DNA of 64,000 bases from Chloroflexota bacterium (GCA_004295045.1 SHND01000059.1:124001-188000), one strand, 5' to 3'; counted from the stretch's first letter, positions 1 to 8,582 are shown. Program-made: numbers and translations. The notes: a model not told the origin generated them from the letters alone.

Positions 1-827
1 TCCACCGCGCCCGCTGCAAAACGCGTGACGAAAATTGTGCCTTGCGCGCCATTTTTCATCCGCGCGTTCAGCCACGCTGCATCATCCACATCCACAAGCT
101 CTTGTCTCTCGTCTCCCGCTGCTCGCTTCTCGTCTCTCGCCTCTCGTTTCTCGTTCCCCGCATCAACAGGTCTCTCTGTCACATACGTTCGCGTAACCGC
201 ATTCACATTCTCAAACTCGCCAAGCAAATACCGCGCCATGTCAATCGCATGTGAACCCAAATCCACGAGCGCGCCGCCGCCCGCTTGCGAACGACGCAAA
301 CGCCAACTCATTGCGCGATGCGGATTTTGATAGCCCGTGTGCATAAAGTCAATCTGAAAATGATAAATATGCCCGAGCGTGTCTTCGGAAATCAATTTTT
401 GCGCGCGCATCATCGCAGGCACAAAGCGATAATTGAACACCATGCCGACGCGAACATTGGCTGCACGCGCGGCGTCCACAATTTCTTGCGCTTGGTCCGC
501 ATTCAACGCGAGCGGTTTATCTACAATGACATGTTTGCCGGCGCGAATCGCCGCGAGAATCGCGGGACGATGGGCGAAGTTCGGCAAGCACACATCAACG
601 ATTTGAACATCATCGCGCGCGACAAGCTCGTCAATGTTCGTCGTCCACGCGCGAAAATTTGCAGCGCGCGCCGCGTTCTGCGCCGTTTCCGCGCGCGTGG
701 TACAAATCGCGGCGAGTTCGATGGGGGGCAATGTGTTGGGGTAATAATGGGGAATTTCGCGATAGGCAAGCGCGTGTACTTGACCGATCATGCCGAAACC
801 GATGAGACCGATGCCGAGTGAATTCAT
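1..827 (-). CDS. Gfo/Idh/MocA-family NAD(P)-dependent oxidoreductase (C-terminus beyond window)
   Basis: The ATG at 827-825 opens a frame that runs off the left edge; 275 residues are visible. The N-terminus has a Rossmann GFGMIG nucleotide loop (residues 10-15). DKPLALN (about 103-109) corresponds to the family's EKP-type catalytic lysine motif. GGGALVDLGSHAID (about 183-196) matches the conserved C-terminal-domain motif. Family members oxidise or reduce sugars, inositols and similar substrates; the substrate here is unknown. The start lies one base after the stop of the upstream epimerase-like gene (TGAGATG), so translation is probably coupled. Residues about 224-243 form a charged low-complexity insert (GNEKREARDEKRAAGDERQ) encoded by CGAGA-type word repeats not expected in this family. 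Confidence 0.9.
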   Translation of the reverse strand, partial: MNSLGIGLIGFGMIGQVHALAYREIPHYYPNTLPPIELAAICTTRAETAQNAARAANFRAWTTNIDELVARDDVQIVDVCLPNFAHRPAILAAIRAGKHVIVDKPLALNADQAQEIVDAARAANVRVGMVFNYRFVPAMMRAQKLISEDTLGHIYHFQIDFMHTGYQNPHRAMSWRLRRSQAGGGALVDLGSHAIDMARYLLGEFENVNAVTRTYVTERPVDAGNEKREARDEKRAAGDERQELVDVDDAAWLNARMKNGAQGTIFVTRFAAGAV

Positions 828-828
828 C

Positions 829-1635
829 TCACCCTTTCAGACCGCGCGGCGTACGAAATTTTTCACCGGCGTCATCTAACGCTGTGCGTACGCGCGCCAC
901 TGCGTTCGAAATATCGCCATTGCCCGGCGCTAATTTTCCGTGCGAACCTTTTAACAGCGGTGACGACATTTCCGCAACCGTCATTCCCAATTGCACAAAT
1001 TCCGCGCAGTTGTTTGCATTCACGCCGCCGTCCATCATCAAATCCACCTGCTCTTCCAAACCCACCGCGATGATCATGTCGTGCAATTGCTTTAACTGTT
1101 TGCCGAAGGTCGGATTGACGATATGCGGACTGTGTCCCGCTTGCGGCGGTTTCCAAAACGGATACCACGTTTCATATTCGACGATATCAACAAACGGAAT
1201 GAGCGCCTCGAAATTTTGCATGGGGATTCCTTCCCAGCCCCACACGCCCACTTTCAAGCCATGTTCCTTGATGAAAAAAATATGCTCGACAATCGTTTCG
1301 CCGCACGTCTCGATCGGCAGTGAAATCAAATTCACGCCCGCATCCATCATCTGGCGCAGTTGTTCCTGCGTCGGACGAACCATTTGCAGCTGCGCCTCGA
1401 TTTCCAGTTTCGTGCTTGCGCGCGCCGCTTCGAGAATATCAATTCCGCCGCGCGGCATTCCAAATTGCATGTACGCGCCGTCGCGCACTTCGATATGAAT
1501 CCAGTCCGCGCCCGCGCTTTCCAATTCTTGAATTTGCGCGCCGAGCACGGAATAATCTGCCCAGAACAAGCCCGCCGCGAGTTTCACGCGTTGGCGCGGC
1601 TTGCCAATTTTACTTTCGACTTGGTTGCTCACCAT
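829..1635 (-). CDS. Ribulose-phosphate 3-epimerase-like TIM-barrel protein
   Basis: The 268-residue protein follows the ribulose-phosphate 3-epimerase barrel: ESAGADWIHIEVRDG at the first metal-site strand, VGVWGWEGIP in the middle and LMMDGGVNANN near the end. The canonical enzyme binds a divalent metal through His-X-Asp, a second His and a late Asp. Here the first site reads HIE, the usual DVHLM strand reads EAQLQM (His lost), and the late Asp remains. It may therefore be a sugar-phosphate epimerase or isomerase of altered chemistry. The start at ATG 1635 was chosen because the upstream in-frame codons (to 1689) come from low-complexity spacer DNA. It is coupled to the dehydrogenase downstream. 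Confidence 0.75.
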   Translation of the reverse strand: MVSNQVESKIGKPRQRVKLAAGLFWADYSVLGAQIQELESAGADWIHIEVRDGAYMQFGMPRGGIDILEAARASTKLEIEAQLQMVRPTQEQLRQMMDAGVNLISLPIETCGETIVEHIFFIKEHGLKVGVWGWEGIPMQNFEALIPFVDIVEYETWYPFWKPPQAGHSPHIVNPTFGKQLKQLHDMIIAVGLEEQVDLMMDGGVNANNCAEFVQLGMTVAEMSSPLLKGSHGKLAPGNGDISNAVARVRTALDDAGEKFRTPRGLKG

Positions 1636-1639
1636 GGGG

Positions 1640-1720
1640 GATTTAAAATTTTTGATTTGAGATATGAGATTGCGGATGGCAAATTGCAAATGGCTTGTGG
1701 CAGATGGCGAGAAACGCGAA
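1640..1720. repeat. Intergenic low-complexity word repeats
   Basis: This stretch consists of repeated variants of short words: GATTTGAGATATGAGATTGCGG followed by GGCAAATTGCAAATGGC and GGCAGATGGCGAG. Similar word blocks recur in many other gaps of this window in both orientations (for example 10739-10800, 18866-18945 and 55124-55195). It lies upstream of the epimerase-like gene and may hold its promoter, but no clear promoter was seen. Confidence 0.6.
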
Positions 1721-1892
1721 AGGTGTGTAGCAGTTGTTCTCTAACGCCGCAAGACGAAAAACGAGAAACGCGTTTGAATAAACGATTCGCAATTTGCATT
1801 GTCGCGTGGCGCGAGAGTGTAGCACTGAAAAGGAAATTGGCAAAGGGAAAAAAGAACGCGTGCGCCAGATTCTTTTCGGCGCACGCGATTTT

Positions 1893-3380
1893 TTATTGCG
1901 ATTCAATTTCGGTGGAAGCAAGCGTTGGTGTCGGCAAACGCCCGCGTTCCGGCGGACGCGTGTCCTCGTTCGCGTACGCAGGCTGAGGCGCGCGTCCGCT
2001 TTGTTGCTGCACCCATTTCGCCAACGTCTCTTGATAACGGCGCAGCATGTCGGCGTCTTGCAGCATTTGTGGTTCGTGCGTGAGCTGCGCGACGGCGCGC
2101 ATTTGCTGTTCCAACTGATACGCGAGCTGCCATGCTTGTTCGTACTGCCGCGCTTGGTACAACTGCGCGATTTGTTTGATGCCTTGCGCGGTGCGTTGAA
2201 TCGTCACATTGCGTAACACCTCGACATCCCACAGCGGTTCATAATTCGGCAAAACGTTCGCGTTAGCAACCAACGCGCGCGATTCCTCCGCCGCGCGACT
2301 GGCAAAGAGGTCGTCGTACTGTAATTGAATGTTTGCCAACGGACGCGTCCCCGCCGCGCTTGGCGGCACGTTCAACTGCACGAGCAGCGCTTGGGAATCG
2401 CCGGTACCCATGTCTTGCATTTTAACTGTCAACGCGCCGTCAGGAATCGCGCCTTCGTATCCCGTGACACTGAGGACGCGCACGCCGGGCGCGGGTTGAA
2501 TCACCACGCGCACATTCGACGCGGCTTTTTGAATCAACCCGTTCACGTCTTGACGAAAAATTTTGTCCATGTCTTGCGCGGTGGCGACAAAGTGATACGC
2601 GCCCTTGCCTTGCCGCGCCAACTGCGATAACAGCGCGTCGTTATATTCGCGTCCCAAACCAATGGTCGAAAGATAGATGCCGCGTTCGTTATAGTCGCGC
2701 GCCATCGCGGCAATTTGATTGGGGTCAACGACGCCGACATTGGCGATGCCGTCCGTGAGCAAAATTACGCGATTGTTGCGCCTCATGTCAAAAGTGCGCG
2801 CGACCTCTTGAAAGCCGCGCTCCAAACCCGCATAGATATTCGTCTTGCCGCCGGGCGTGATTTGTTCAACAGCTTGGTCAATCCAACGTCCATCGCCCAC
2901 CGCTTGCGGAGGTGCAAGCACCTGCGCGGTATCGTCATACGTCACAATCGTTACCACATCGTTCGGCGCGAGCGAATGTAAAAACGTGCGGAGCGATTGT
3001 TTCACCAACGGCATCTTGTCGGCGGTGTTCATCGAACCGCTGCGGTCAATCACCAGCGCGAGATTGAGCGGCGCGATAATTTCATTTGCGCCATCGCGCG
3101 CCTGCAAGCCGATTTGCAGCCACGCTTCGCCGCCGCTCGTGGGCACCTGCGCGTTGCCCAATCGCGTATCCAGTCCCAGCGTCGTATTCACGGGCGCGGG
3201 AAAATTTTGTTTGTAATAGTTGAGATATTCGCCCACGCGCAATTCTTCCGGCGGCGGAATGTTACCGGCGGTAATCAACGCGTCGGCGCGCGACTTGCTC
3301 GCGGCGGATGGCGCGCACGCGGCGAGAATGGATATTGCGACGACGAACACCAAGCACAAGAAATTTTTGTAGCGGTACAT
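1893..3380 (-). CDS. VWA-domain lipoprotein, YfbK-like
   Basis: The 495-residue protein has a lipoprotein signal with the lipobox ILAAC (Cys22). Next is a von Willebrand N-terminal extension (ELRVGEYLNYYKQNFP, about 47-62) and a VWA domain whose MIDAS motif DRSGSMN begins at Asp112. A C-terminal helical region rich in Gln/Tyr (about 410-470) follows. Family members are surface metal-ion-dependent adhesion proteins of unclear function, often annotated as Ca-activated chloride channel homologues. It is a single-gene unit ending in a Pro-rich tail. The start codon is supported by an AAAGGAG-like site just upstream on the minus strand. Confidence 0.88.
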   Translation of the reverse strand: MYRYKNFLCLVFVVAISILAACAPSAASKSRADALITAGNIPPPEELRVGEYLNYYKQNFPAPVNTTLGLDTRLGNAQVPTSGGEAWLQIGLQARDGANEIIAPLNLALVIDRSGSMNTADKMPLVKQSLRTFLHSLAPNDVVTIVTYDDTAQVLAPPQAVGDGRWIDQAVEQITPGGKTNIYAGLERGFQEVARTFDMRRNNRVILLTDGIANVGVVDPNQIAAMARDYNERGIYLSTIGLGREYNDALLSQLARQGKGAYHFVATAQDMDKIFRQDVNGLIQKAASNVRVVIQPAPGVRVLSVTGYEGAIPDGALTVKMQDMGTGDSQALLVQLNVPPSAAGTRPLANIQLQYDDLFASRAAEESRALVANANVLPNYEPLWDVEVLRNVTIQRTAQGIKQIAQLYQARQYEQAWQLAYQLEQQMRAVAQLTHEPQMLQDADMLRRYQETLAKWVQQQSGRAPQPAYANEDTRPPERGRLPTPTLASTEIESQ

Positions 3381-3487
3381 TTTTTTCTCCTTTGACCTTT
3401 GCGGTCATGAATTTTCGCCGCCACTTTTGCATACCTGTTGTTGCATTTCAAGAATCATTGCTGTACCATTTCGCGCAACATCCTTTG

Positions 3488-3532
3488 TGCATTGTACATT
3501 CTGCATTCTGCATTCCGCATTCCGCATTTCCT
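3488..3532. repeat. GCATTCTGCATTCC word repeat before the HTH gene
   Basis: The 45 bp immediately before the start codon are tandem variants of GCATTCTGCATT/CCGCATT. This is the same kind of slippage-like spacer seen in other gaps. No Shine-Dalgarno sequence is visible within it, so translation of the following gene may start without one. Confidence 0.6.
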
Positions 3533-4474
3533 ATGCGTTCCTTTGGCGAACTTTTAACCGAACACTTGACGCGCGCGGGCATCAGCGACAGTGAGTTGGC
3601 GCGGCATCTGGGCGTGTCGCGTCAAACGATTTTTCGTTGGAAAGAAGGGCATACCGCGCGCCCACGCGTGCGCGACGATGTTTTGAAAATTGCCGCGCGT
3701 CTGCGGCTCACCGACGCAGAACGCGATGAATTACTGCTCGCCGCCGGTTTCGCGCCGCTCAATGCGAACGTTTCTTCCATCGCGCCCGCGCCCTCCTCGA
3801 ACGCTCCGTCCACACCAACGCCGCCTGCGGAAGCAAGTTCCCCCGAACGTCTCCCCGCCCAATCTCGCACGCGTCCGCTTCGCTTGGGCTTGATGCTCGT
3901 CGCAATCGTTCTCATTTTGGGTGTTGCAATCAGTGTAACGCTTCTCGTTACGCGTGAAAATTGGCAATTTCGCACAGCAACGCCATTCGTCACACCCCTC
4001 GCCGCGTCGAGCGAACAAGTCATCTTGCTCGGACGCTTGCGCGCGGAAGGCGGCGACGCGCCGAACTATGACGTGACGGCGCGCCTTCGTCAGGCGATTG
4101 AGCGGGAAATGGACGCCGCGCGGATGGAACGTGTGCGCGTCATCCTTTCGCCCGGCGAGATTACGGACCGGCAGACGGCAGAAGCAATGCGAACGCGCGC
4201 GGGCGCAGAAATTGTTGCATGGGGCAGTTATCAAGGCGGCACAACGCGTCTTTTCATCACTTCAGCCGCCGCGCCCAATCCGCCGCCGCTCCAATTCAAC
4301 AGCGCCTCCAACGACGACGTCCGCGCGTTGGCGCTATCACTCGTCGCGCAAATTGCCTCCAAGCGCGGTCAAACGGATGCCGCGCGCGCCGCGCTCACCC
4401 AAGCGGGCGCGCTGCCGAACCTCGCGCCGGATTTGGGCGCATACCTCTCCACACAACAAGCTGCGCTGAAATAA
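3533..4474 (+). CDS. XRE-type HTH protein with one transmembrane segment
   Basis: The 313-residue protein begins with an XRE-like helix-turn-helix (SDSELARHLGVSRQTIFRWKEG, about 18-39). A Pro/Ser-rich linker follows, then one membrane helix (LMLVAIVLILGVAISVTLLV, about 122-141), then an outer domain of about 170 residues with no recognised motif. The layout resembles RodZ-type or anti-sigma-like proteins, with DNA binding inside and sensing outside, but the outer domain does not look like RodZ. Upstream in-frame codons back to 3308 overlap the divergent VWA gene and are not used. It ends 180 bp before lacI. Confidence 0.8.
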   Translation: MRSFGELLTEHLTRAGISDSELARHLGVSRQTIFRWKEGHTARPRVRDDVLKIAARLRLTDAERDELLLAAGFAPLNANVSSIAPAPSSNAPSTPTPPAEASSPERLPAQSRTRPLRLGLMLVAIVLILGVAISVTLLVTRENWQFRTATPFVTPLAASSEQVILLGRLRAEGGDAPNYDVTARLRQAIEREMDAARMERVRVILSPGEITDRQTAEAMRTRAGAEIVAWGSYQGGTTRLFITSAAAPNPPPLQFNSASNDDVRALALSLVAQIASKRGQTDAARAALTQAGALPNLAPDLGAYLSTQQAALK

Positions 4475-4522
4475 TCTCCAAATGCGTTGGCGAGAAGCCA
4501 TACGTAAAAAAGTAGAAAGCTA

Positions 4523-4551
4523 TTGACACGGCTGCAATAATTTGATATAGT
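4523..4551 (+). promoter_or_regulatory. Sigma-70-type promoter of the lacI gene
   Basis: TTGACA (4523-4528), a 17-bp spacer and TATAGT (4546-4551) form a near-consensus housekeeping promoter pointing at the LacI-family gene. The palindromic operator at 4561-4582 covers the expected transcription start, which suggests autorepression. Confidence 0.8.
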
Positions 4552-4560
4552 CTTTTGTGT

Positions 4561-4582
4561 AAGTGCTTTCATGTAAGCACTT
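4561..4582. promoter_or_regulatory. Probable LacI-family operator
   Basis: A perfect palindrome with 8-bp arms, AAGTGCTT and AAGCACTT, separated by TCATGT. It starts 10 bp downstream of the -10 box. The position and symmetry suit binding of the dimeric LacI-type regulator encoded 73 bp downstream. No second copy was noticed upstream of the transporter gene. Confidence 0.7.
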
Positions 4583-4654
4583 TATTTCACAAGCCCCTCT
4601 CTTCAAACTCGAATTAATTTTATACGATTGTCTCTCTCGCAACGGAGCGGACGG

Positions 4655-5650
4655 ATGGCGCATTCGACAGTCTATGATGTAGCAGACAAGGCAGGCGTGA
4701 GCATTGCCACCGTTTCGCGCGTCGTCAACTCCCCCGACAAAGTTAATCCCGAAACTCGCACCAAAGTTCTCCGCGCAATTGACGCGCTCGGCTATATTCC
4801 CAAAGCCGAAGCGGCGGCACGCGCGCGCAAAAGCGCGGGGCGTATCGGCGTACTTGCTCCGCTCTTTACCTATCCTTCCTTTATTCAACGCTTGCGCGGG
4901 GTTGCGCACGCGCTCTCTGCCCTGCCATACGAATTAACCGTGTACAACGTTGATAATACTGCGCGTCGCGACGACTATGTCACTTCGCTTTCGTTGACGC
5001 GGCGGCTCGATGGTTTGATTTTGATGGCGCTCCCTTTTACGGAAACCGCAGTCGAACGATTGGTCAATCACAGCATGGAAACGGTTTCGATTGAAGTGAC
5101 GCATCCCTCTTTTAGCAGCATTGAGATTGATGATGTCTCCGGCGGACACATGGCAGCCGAATTTTTTATACGCAAAGGGCATACGCGTTTGGGCTTTCTC
5201 GGCGACGCGGATATGCCCGAGTATGCCTTTCCAACCAGCGACCGCCGCTTGAGCGGTTATCGCGCGGCGATTAATGAAGCGGGACTCGCGCTCGAAGCTG
5301 CGCGAGTTGGGCTGGCGGCGCAGAGTGTTGAAAACGCGCGACAGTGTATGCTGCGGCTGCTTGATCTGCCCGGTCCGCCGACAGCTGTATTTTGCGCAAG
5401 CGATACGCAAGCGATTGGTGCGTTAAAAGCTGCGCGCACGCGCGGCATACGCGTACCGCAAGATGTTGCGATTATGGGTTTCGACGATTTGGACATTGCC
5501 GATTACATCGGCTTGACAACCATTCGTCAACATCTGGAAGAATCGGGACAGCTTGCGGTCGAGTTATTGCTTTCGCGCCTGGAAAATCGGAATCGCCCCA
5601 TCAAGCATGTACGCTTGACGTTAGAAGTTATCGAACGCGAGACAACATAG
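4655..5650 (+). CDS. LacI-family transcriptional regulator
   Basis: The 331-residue protein has the LacI HTH at its N-terminus (TVYDVADKAGVSIATVSRVVN, about 4-24), the hinge region, and a periplasmic-binding-like effector domain (IGVLAPLFTYPSF onward; FCASDTQAIGALKAARTRG; DVAIMGFDDLDIADYI near the end). It probably senses a sugar and controls the ABC transporter and hydrolase genes that follow. ATG 4655 is preferred over an upstream TTG because GGAG stands 7 bp before it and it begins directly at the HTH. The 95-bp gap to the binding-protein gene has no terminator, so the regulator may be in the same transcript. Confidence 0.92.
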   Translation: MAHSTVYDVADKAGVSIATVSRVVNSPDKVNPETRTKVLRAIDALGYIPKAEAAARARKSAGRIGVLAPLFTYPSFIQRLRGVAHALSALPYELTVYNVDNTARRDDYVTSLSLTRRLDGLILMALPFTETAVERLVNHSMETVSIEVTHPSFSSIEIDDVSGGHMAAEFFIRKGHTRLGFLGDADMPEYAFPTSDRRLSGYRAAINEAGLALEAARVGLAAQSVENARQCMLRLLDLPGPPTAVFCASDTQAIGALKAARTRGIRVPQDVAIMGFDDLDIADYIGLTTIRQHLEESGQLAVELLLSRLENRNRPIKHVRLTLEVIERETT

Positions 5651-5745
5651 CAGCTGCACGCTTATTGTAGTGAAAGGAGGTGAGCGCGATAGAAATTTTT
5701 TCACAACTCGACAATTCAAACCATTAGTTCATAGGAGGAGAAAGA

Positions 5746-8385
5746 ATGATCGGAAAATATTCCGCAGGAAAAATTTCCGCGCGAATTTTGATTTTGGCGA
5801 GTTTGACTGCCGCACTGGCAATCCTCGCCGCGTGCGCTAGCCCAACGCCCGCGCCGCAACCGACCACGGCAGCCCAACCGACTACCGCACCACAAGCTAC
5901 TACTGCGCCACAACCGACCACCGCACCACAAGCTACTACTGCGCCGCAACCAACCTCTCCCCCGGCGGCTGGTGCGATAGACTGCAAAGGCGCGAAATCA
6001 GGCGACACGATTTCGATGTTGTATCAATGGTCGGGACAAGAAGAAGAGAAACTGAATCAAATCCTCAAACCACTCGTGGATGCGTGCGGCATCGTCATCA
6101 AACCCGAATCCACGCGCGACCAAGCGCTGCTCGACACACGCGTGCAAGCGGGCACGCCGCCCGACATCGCCTTTTGGAATGTCACGCAGCTGACGCAGTA
6201 TCAAGACAAACTCACCCCGATGGATCAACTGGGTGGGGACAAAGCGAATTACGCTGACTTTTTCCTGACGCCCGGCACGATCAATGGCAAATGGTTGGGT
6301 TTGCCGGTGAAATCGGACATCAAGACGATCATCTGGTATTCGCCGGTGGTGTTTGAGGCAAAAGGATACACGGTTCCCAAGACGTGGGACGAACTGACCG
6401 CGTTGGTGGACAAGATGGCGGCGGCGGGGGACATTCCTTGGAGCATGGGTTTCGAGTCGGGCGATGCGACCGGTTGGACCGGCACCGATTTCGTTCAAGA
6501 CTTGATGCTCGTCCAAGAAGGTCCCGACTACGTCAATGATATTATTTCAGGCAAAGTGAAATACAACGACGCTGGCGTAAAGGCGGCATGGGAACAATAC
6601 GGCAAATGGGCAAAGGACCCGAAATACACGCCCGGCGGCGCCAAAGGCACGCTGACCACGCCGTTCCTCGAAGCGATCTACAAACCGTTTGCGGATCCGC
6701 CGGAAGCGATGATGGTCAAACAATCCGGCTTTGCCGGCGGCGAGATTGAAAAGAAATTCCCCAACCTGAAATACGGCACTGACTATGATTTCTTTGCCGT
6801 GCCGGGTGCGAAAGGTTTGCAAGGCGGTTCCGACTGGATGATGGCGTTCAAAGATTCGCCCGCAACCCAAGCGCTCGTTGCGTATCTCTCCAGCACGCAA
6901 GGCGGTGCGAATTGGGCAAAGGCGAGTTTTGATCTTTCACCGAACAAAGGTGCGGCGGGCAATTACACCGACCCTGCGCTCATCAAAAAAGGGGAAGCGT
7001 TGGCGAACACACAGGGCTTTACCCCCGACATCGGCGATTCGATTCCCGGTGGCTTTGGCTCGGCGGAATTCAAAGCGCTGACGAACTTTGTCAACGGGCA
7101 AGATGTCCAACCTCTGCTTGACTCGCTCGCCAAGGTTCAAGCGGAAGCGTTGAGCGGCGCGTCCGCGCAGCCGCCTGCGGCAAGCGCAGGTGCGATAGAC
7201 TGCAAAGGTGCGAAAGCGGGCGACACGATTTCGATGTTGTATCAATGGTCAGGACAAGAAGAAGAGAAACTGAATCAAATCCTCAAACCACTCGTGGATG
7301 CGTGCGGCATCGTCATCAAACCCGAATCCACGCGTGACCAAGCGCTGCTCGACACACGCGTGCAAGCGGGCACGCCGCCCGACATTGCCTTTTGGAATGT
7401 TACGCAGCTGACGCAGTATCAAGACAAACTCACCCCGATGGATCAACTGGGTGGGGACAAAGCGAATTACGCTGACTTTTTCCTGACGCCCGGCACGATC
7501 AATGGCAAATGGTTGGGTTTGCCGGTGAAATCGGACATCAAGACGATCATCTGGTATTCGCCGGTGGTGTTTGAGGCAAAAGGATACACGGTTCCCAAGA
7601 CGTGGGACGAACTGACCGCGTTGGTGGACAAGATGGCGGCGGCGGGGGACATTCCTTGGAGCATGGGTTTCGAGTCGGGCGATGCGACCGGTTGGACCGG
7701 CACCGATTTCGTTCAAGACTTGATGCTCGTCCAAGAAGGTCCCGACTACGTCAATGATATTATTTCAGGCAAAGTGAAATACAACGACGCTGGCGTAAAG
7801 GCGGCATGGGAACAATACGGCAAATGGGCAAAGGACCCGAAATACACGCCCGGCGGCGCCAAAGGCACGCTGACCACGCCGTTCCTCGAAGCGATCTACA
7901 AACCGTTTGCGGATCCGCCGGAAGCGATGATGGTCAAACAATCCGGCTTTGCCGGCGGCGAGATTGAAAAGAAATTCCCCAACCTGAAATACGGCACTGA
8001 CTATGATTTCTTTGCCGTGCCGGGTGCGAAAGGTTTGCAAGGTGGTTCCGACTGGATGATGGCGTTCAAAGATTCGCCCGCAACCCAAGCGCTCGTTGCG
8101 TATCTCTCCAGCACGCAAGGCGGTGCGAATTGGGCAAAGGCGAGTTTTGACCTTTCACCGAACAAAGGTGCGGCGGGCAATTACACCGACCCTGCGCTCA
8201 TCAAAAAAGGCGAAGCGTTGGCGAACACACAGGGCTTTACCCCCGACATCGGCGATTCGATTCCCGGTGGCTTTGGCTCGGCAGAATTCAAAGCGCTGAC
8301 GAACTTTGTCAACGGGCAAGATGTCCAACCTCTGCTTGACTCGCTCGCGCAAGTACAAAAGACAGCTCTGAAGGACTGCAAATAG
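5746..8385 (+). CDS. ABC sugar-transporter solute-binding lipoprotein with two tandem near-identical binding domains
   Basis: The 879-residue protein starts with a lipoprotein signal (LAAC, Cys30) and a PTTAPQ-repeat linker (about 31-75). It then carries two complete family-1 extracellular solute-binding domains, residues 76-481 and 482-879. They resemble alpha-glucoside or oligosaccharide binding proteins (TISMLYQWSGQEEEKLNQIL; PPDIAFWNVTQL). The two copies are almost identical in DNA, with about a dozen mostly silent differences. A linker, ALSGASAQPPAAS, joins them. A usual family member has one domain, about 400-450 residues. The Shine-Dalgarno AGGAGGAG is well placed. It should capture sugar at the membrane surface for the two permeases downstream; no ATPase gene is nearby. 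Confidence 0.93.
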   Translation: MIGKYSAGKISARILILASLTAALAILAACASPTPAPQPTTAAQPTTAPQATTAPQPTTAPQATTAPQPTSPPAAGAIDCKGAKSGDTISMLYQWSGQEEEKLNQILKPLVDACGIVIKPESTRDQALLDTRVQAGTPPDIAFWNVTQLTQYQDKLTPMDQLGGDKANYADFFLTPGTINGKWLGLPVKSDIKTIIWYSPVVFEAKGYTVPKTWDELTALVDKMAAAGDIPWSMGFESGDATGWTGTDFVQDLMLVQEGPDYVNDIISGKVKYNDAGVKAAWEQYGKWAKDPKYTPGGAKGTLTTPFLEAIYKPFADPPEAMMVKQSGFAGGEIEKKFPNLKYGTDYDFFAVPGAKGLQGGSDWMMAFKDSPATQALVAYLSSTQGGANWAKASFDLSPNKGAAGNYTDPALIKKGEALANTQGFTPDIGDSIPGGFGSAEFKALTNFVNGQDVQPLLDSLAKVQAEALSGASAQPPAASAGAIDCKGAKAGDTISMLYQWSGQEEEKLNQILKPLVDACGIVIKPESTRDQALLDTRVQAGTPPDIAFWNVTQLTQYQDKLTPMDQLGGDKANYADFFLTPGTINGKWLGLPVKSDIKTIIWYSPVVFEAKGYTVPKTWDELTALVDKMAAAGDIPWSMGFESGDATGWTGTDFVQDLMLVQEGPDYVNDIISGKVKYNDAGVKAAWEQYGKWAKDPKYTPGGAKGTLTTPFLEAIYKPFADPPEAMMVKQSGFAGGEIEKKFPNLKYGTDYDFFAVPGAKGLQGGSDWMMAFKDSPATQALVAYLSSTQGGANWAKASFDLSPNKGAAGNYTDPALIKKGEALANTQGFTPDIGDSIPGGFGSAEFKALTNFVNGQDVQPLLDSLAQVQKTALKDCK
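5971..8384 (+). repeat. 1.2-kb in-frame tandem duplication inside the solute-binding-protein gene
   Basis: Copy 1 is 5971-7188 and copy 2 is 7189-8384, with an offset of 1218 bp (406 codons). Differences noticed are single third-position changes (for example GGC/GGT, TCG/TCA, ATC/ATT, GAT/GAC), one Ser/Ala codon, and divergence only in the last few codons. Scattered substitutions argue against a simple assembly duplication. Confidence 0.93.
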
Positions 8386-8410
8386 CAAGTAGCAAGTTGT
8401 AATAACACAT

Positions 8411-8541
8411 CGGGATGGATTGTTGCGACGAACACCGCAATCCATCCCGATTCCTCTGAAAATGTACGGCAAATTTCTGCGATGCAGTTCATCGCTATTT
8501 GCCCTACCGTAGCCCATTTTCATCGGCTGCGGGTGAGCCGA
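8411..8541. repeat. Three successive hairpins between binding-protein and permease genes
   Basis: Within this 197-bp gap there are three inverted repeats. CGGGATGGATTG pairs with CAATCCATCCCG (8411-8449). GGCAAAT plus GCGATG pair with CATCGC plus ATTTGCC (8468-8503). ATCGGCT pairs with AGCCGAT (8519-8539). None has a T-run. Hairpins after a binding-protein gene typically stabilise the upstream mRNA and give more binding protein than permease; here that role is inferred. The second hairpin belongs to a GGCAAATTT palindrome family found elsewhere in the window. Confidence 0.7.
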
Positions 8542-8582
8542 TAGCTCACGGATAACTCAATCGTAAATCAAGGAGGCGCTCA

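Noticed and set aside
25..821. Plus-strand frames of 70-178 codons over the first 800 bp
   Set aside because: They are shadows of the minus-strand Gfo/Idh/MocA gene, which carries the family motifs.
5670..5720. AAAGGAGGTGAGCGCG resembling a ribosome site with a GTG start and a 15-codon leader peptide
   Set aside because: The GTG overlaps the Shine-Dalgarno sequence, leaving no spacing, and the peptide shows no regulatory pattern.
5971..8384. The tandem binding-protein copies as an assembly artefact
   Set aside because: About a dozen scattered, mostly silent differences and a distinct linker are not expected from a duplicated contig piece, though long reads would settle it.
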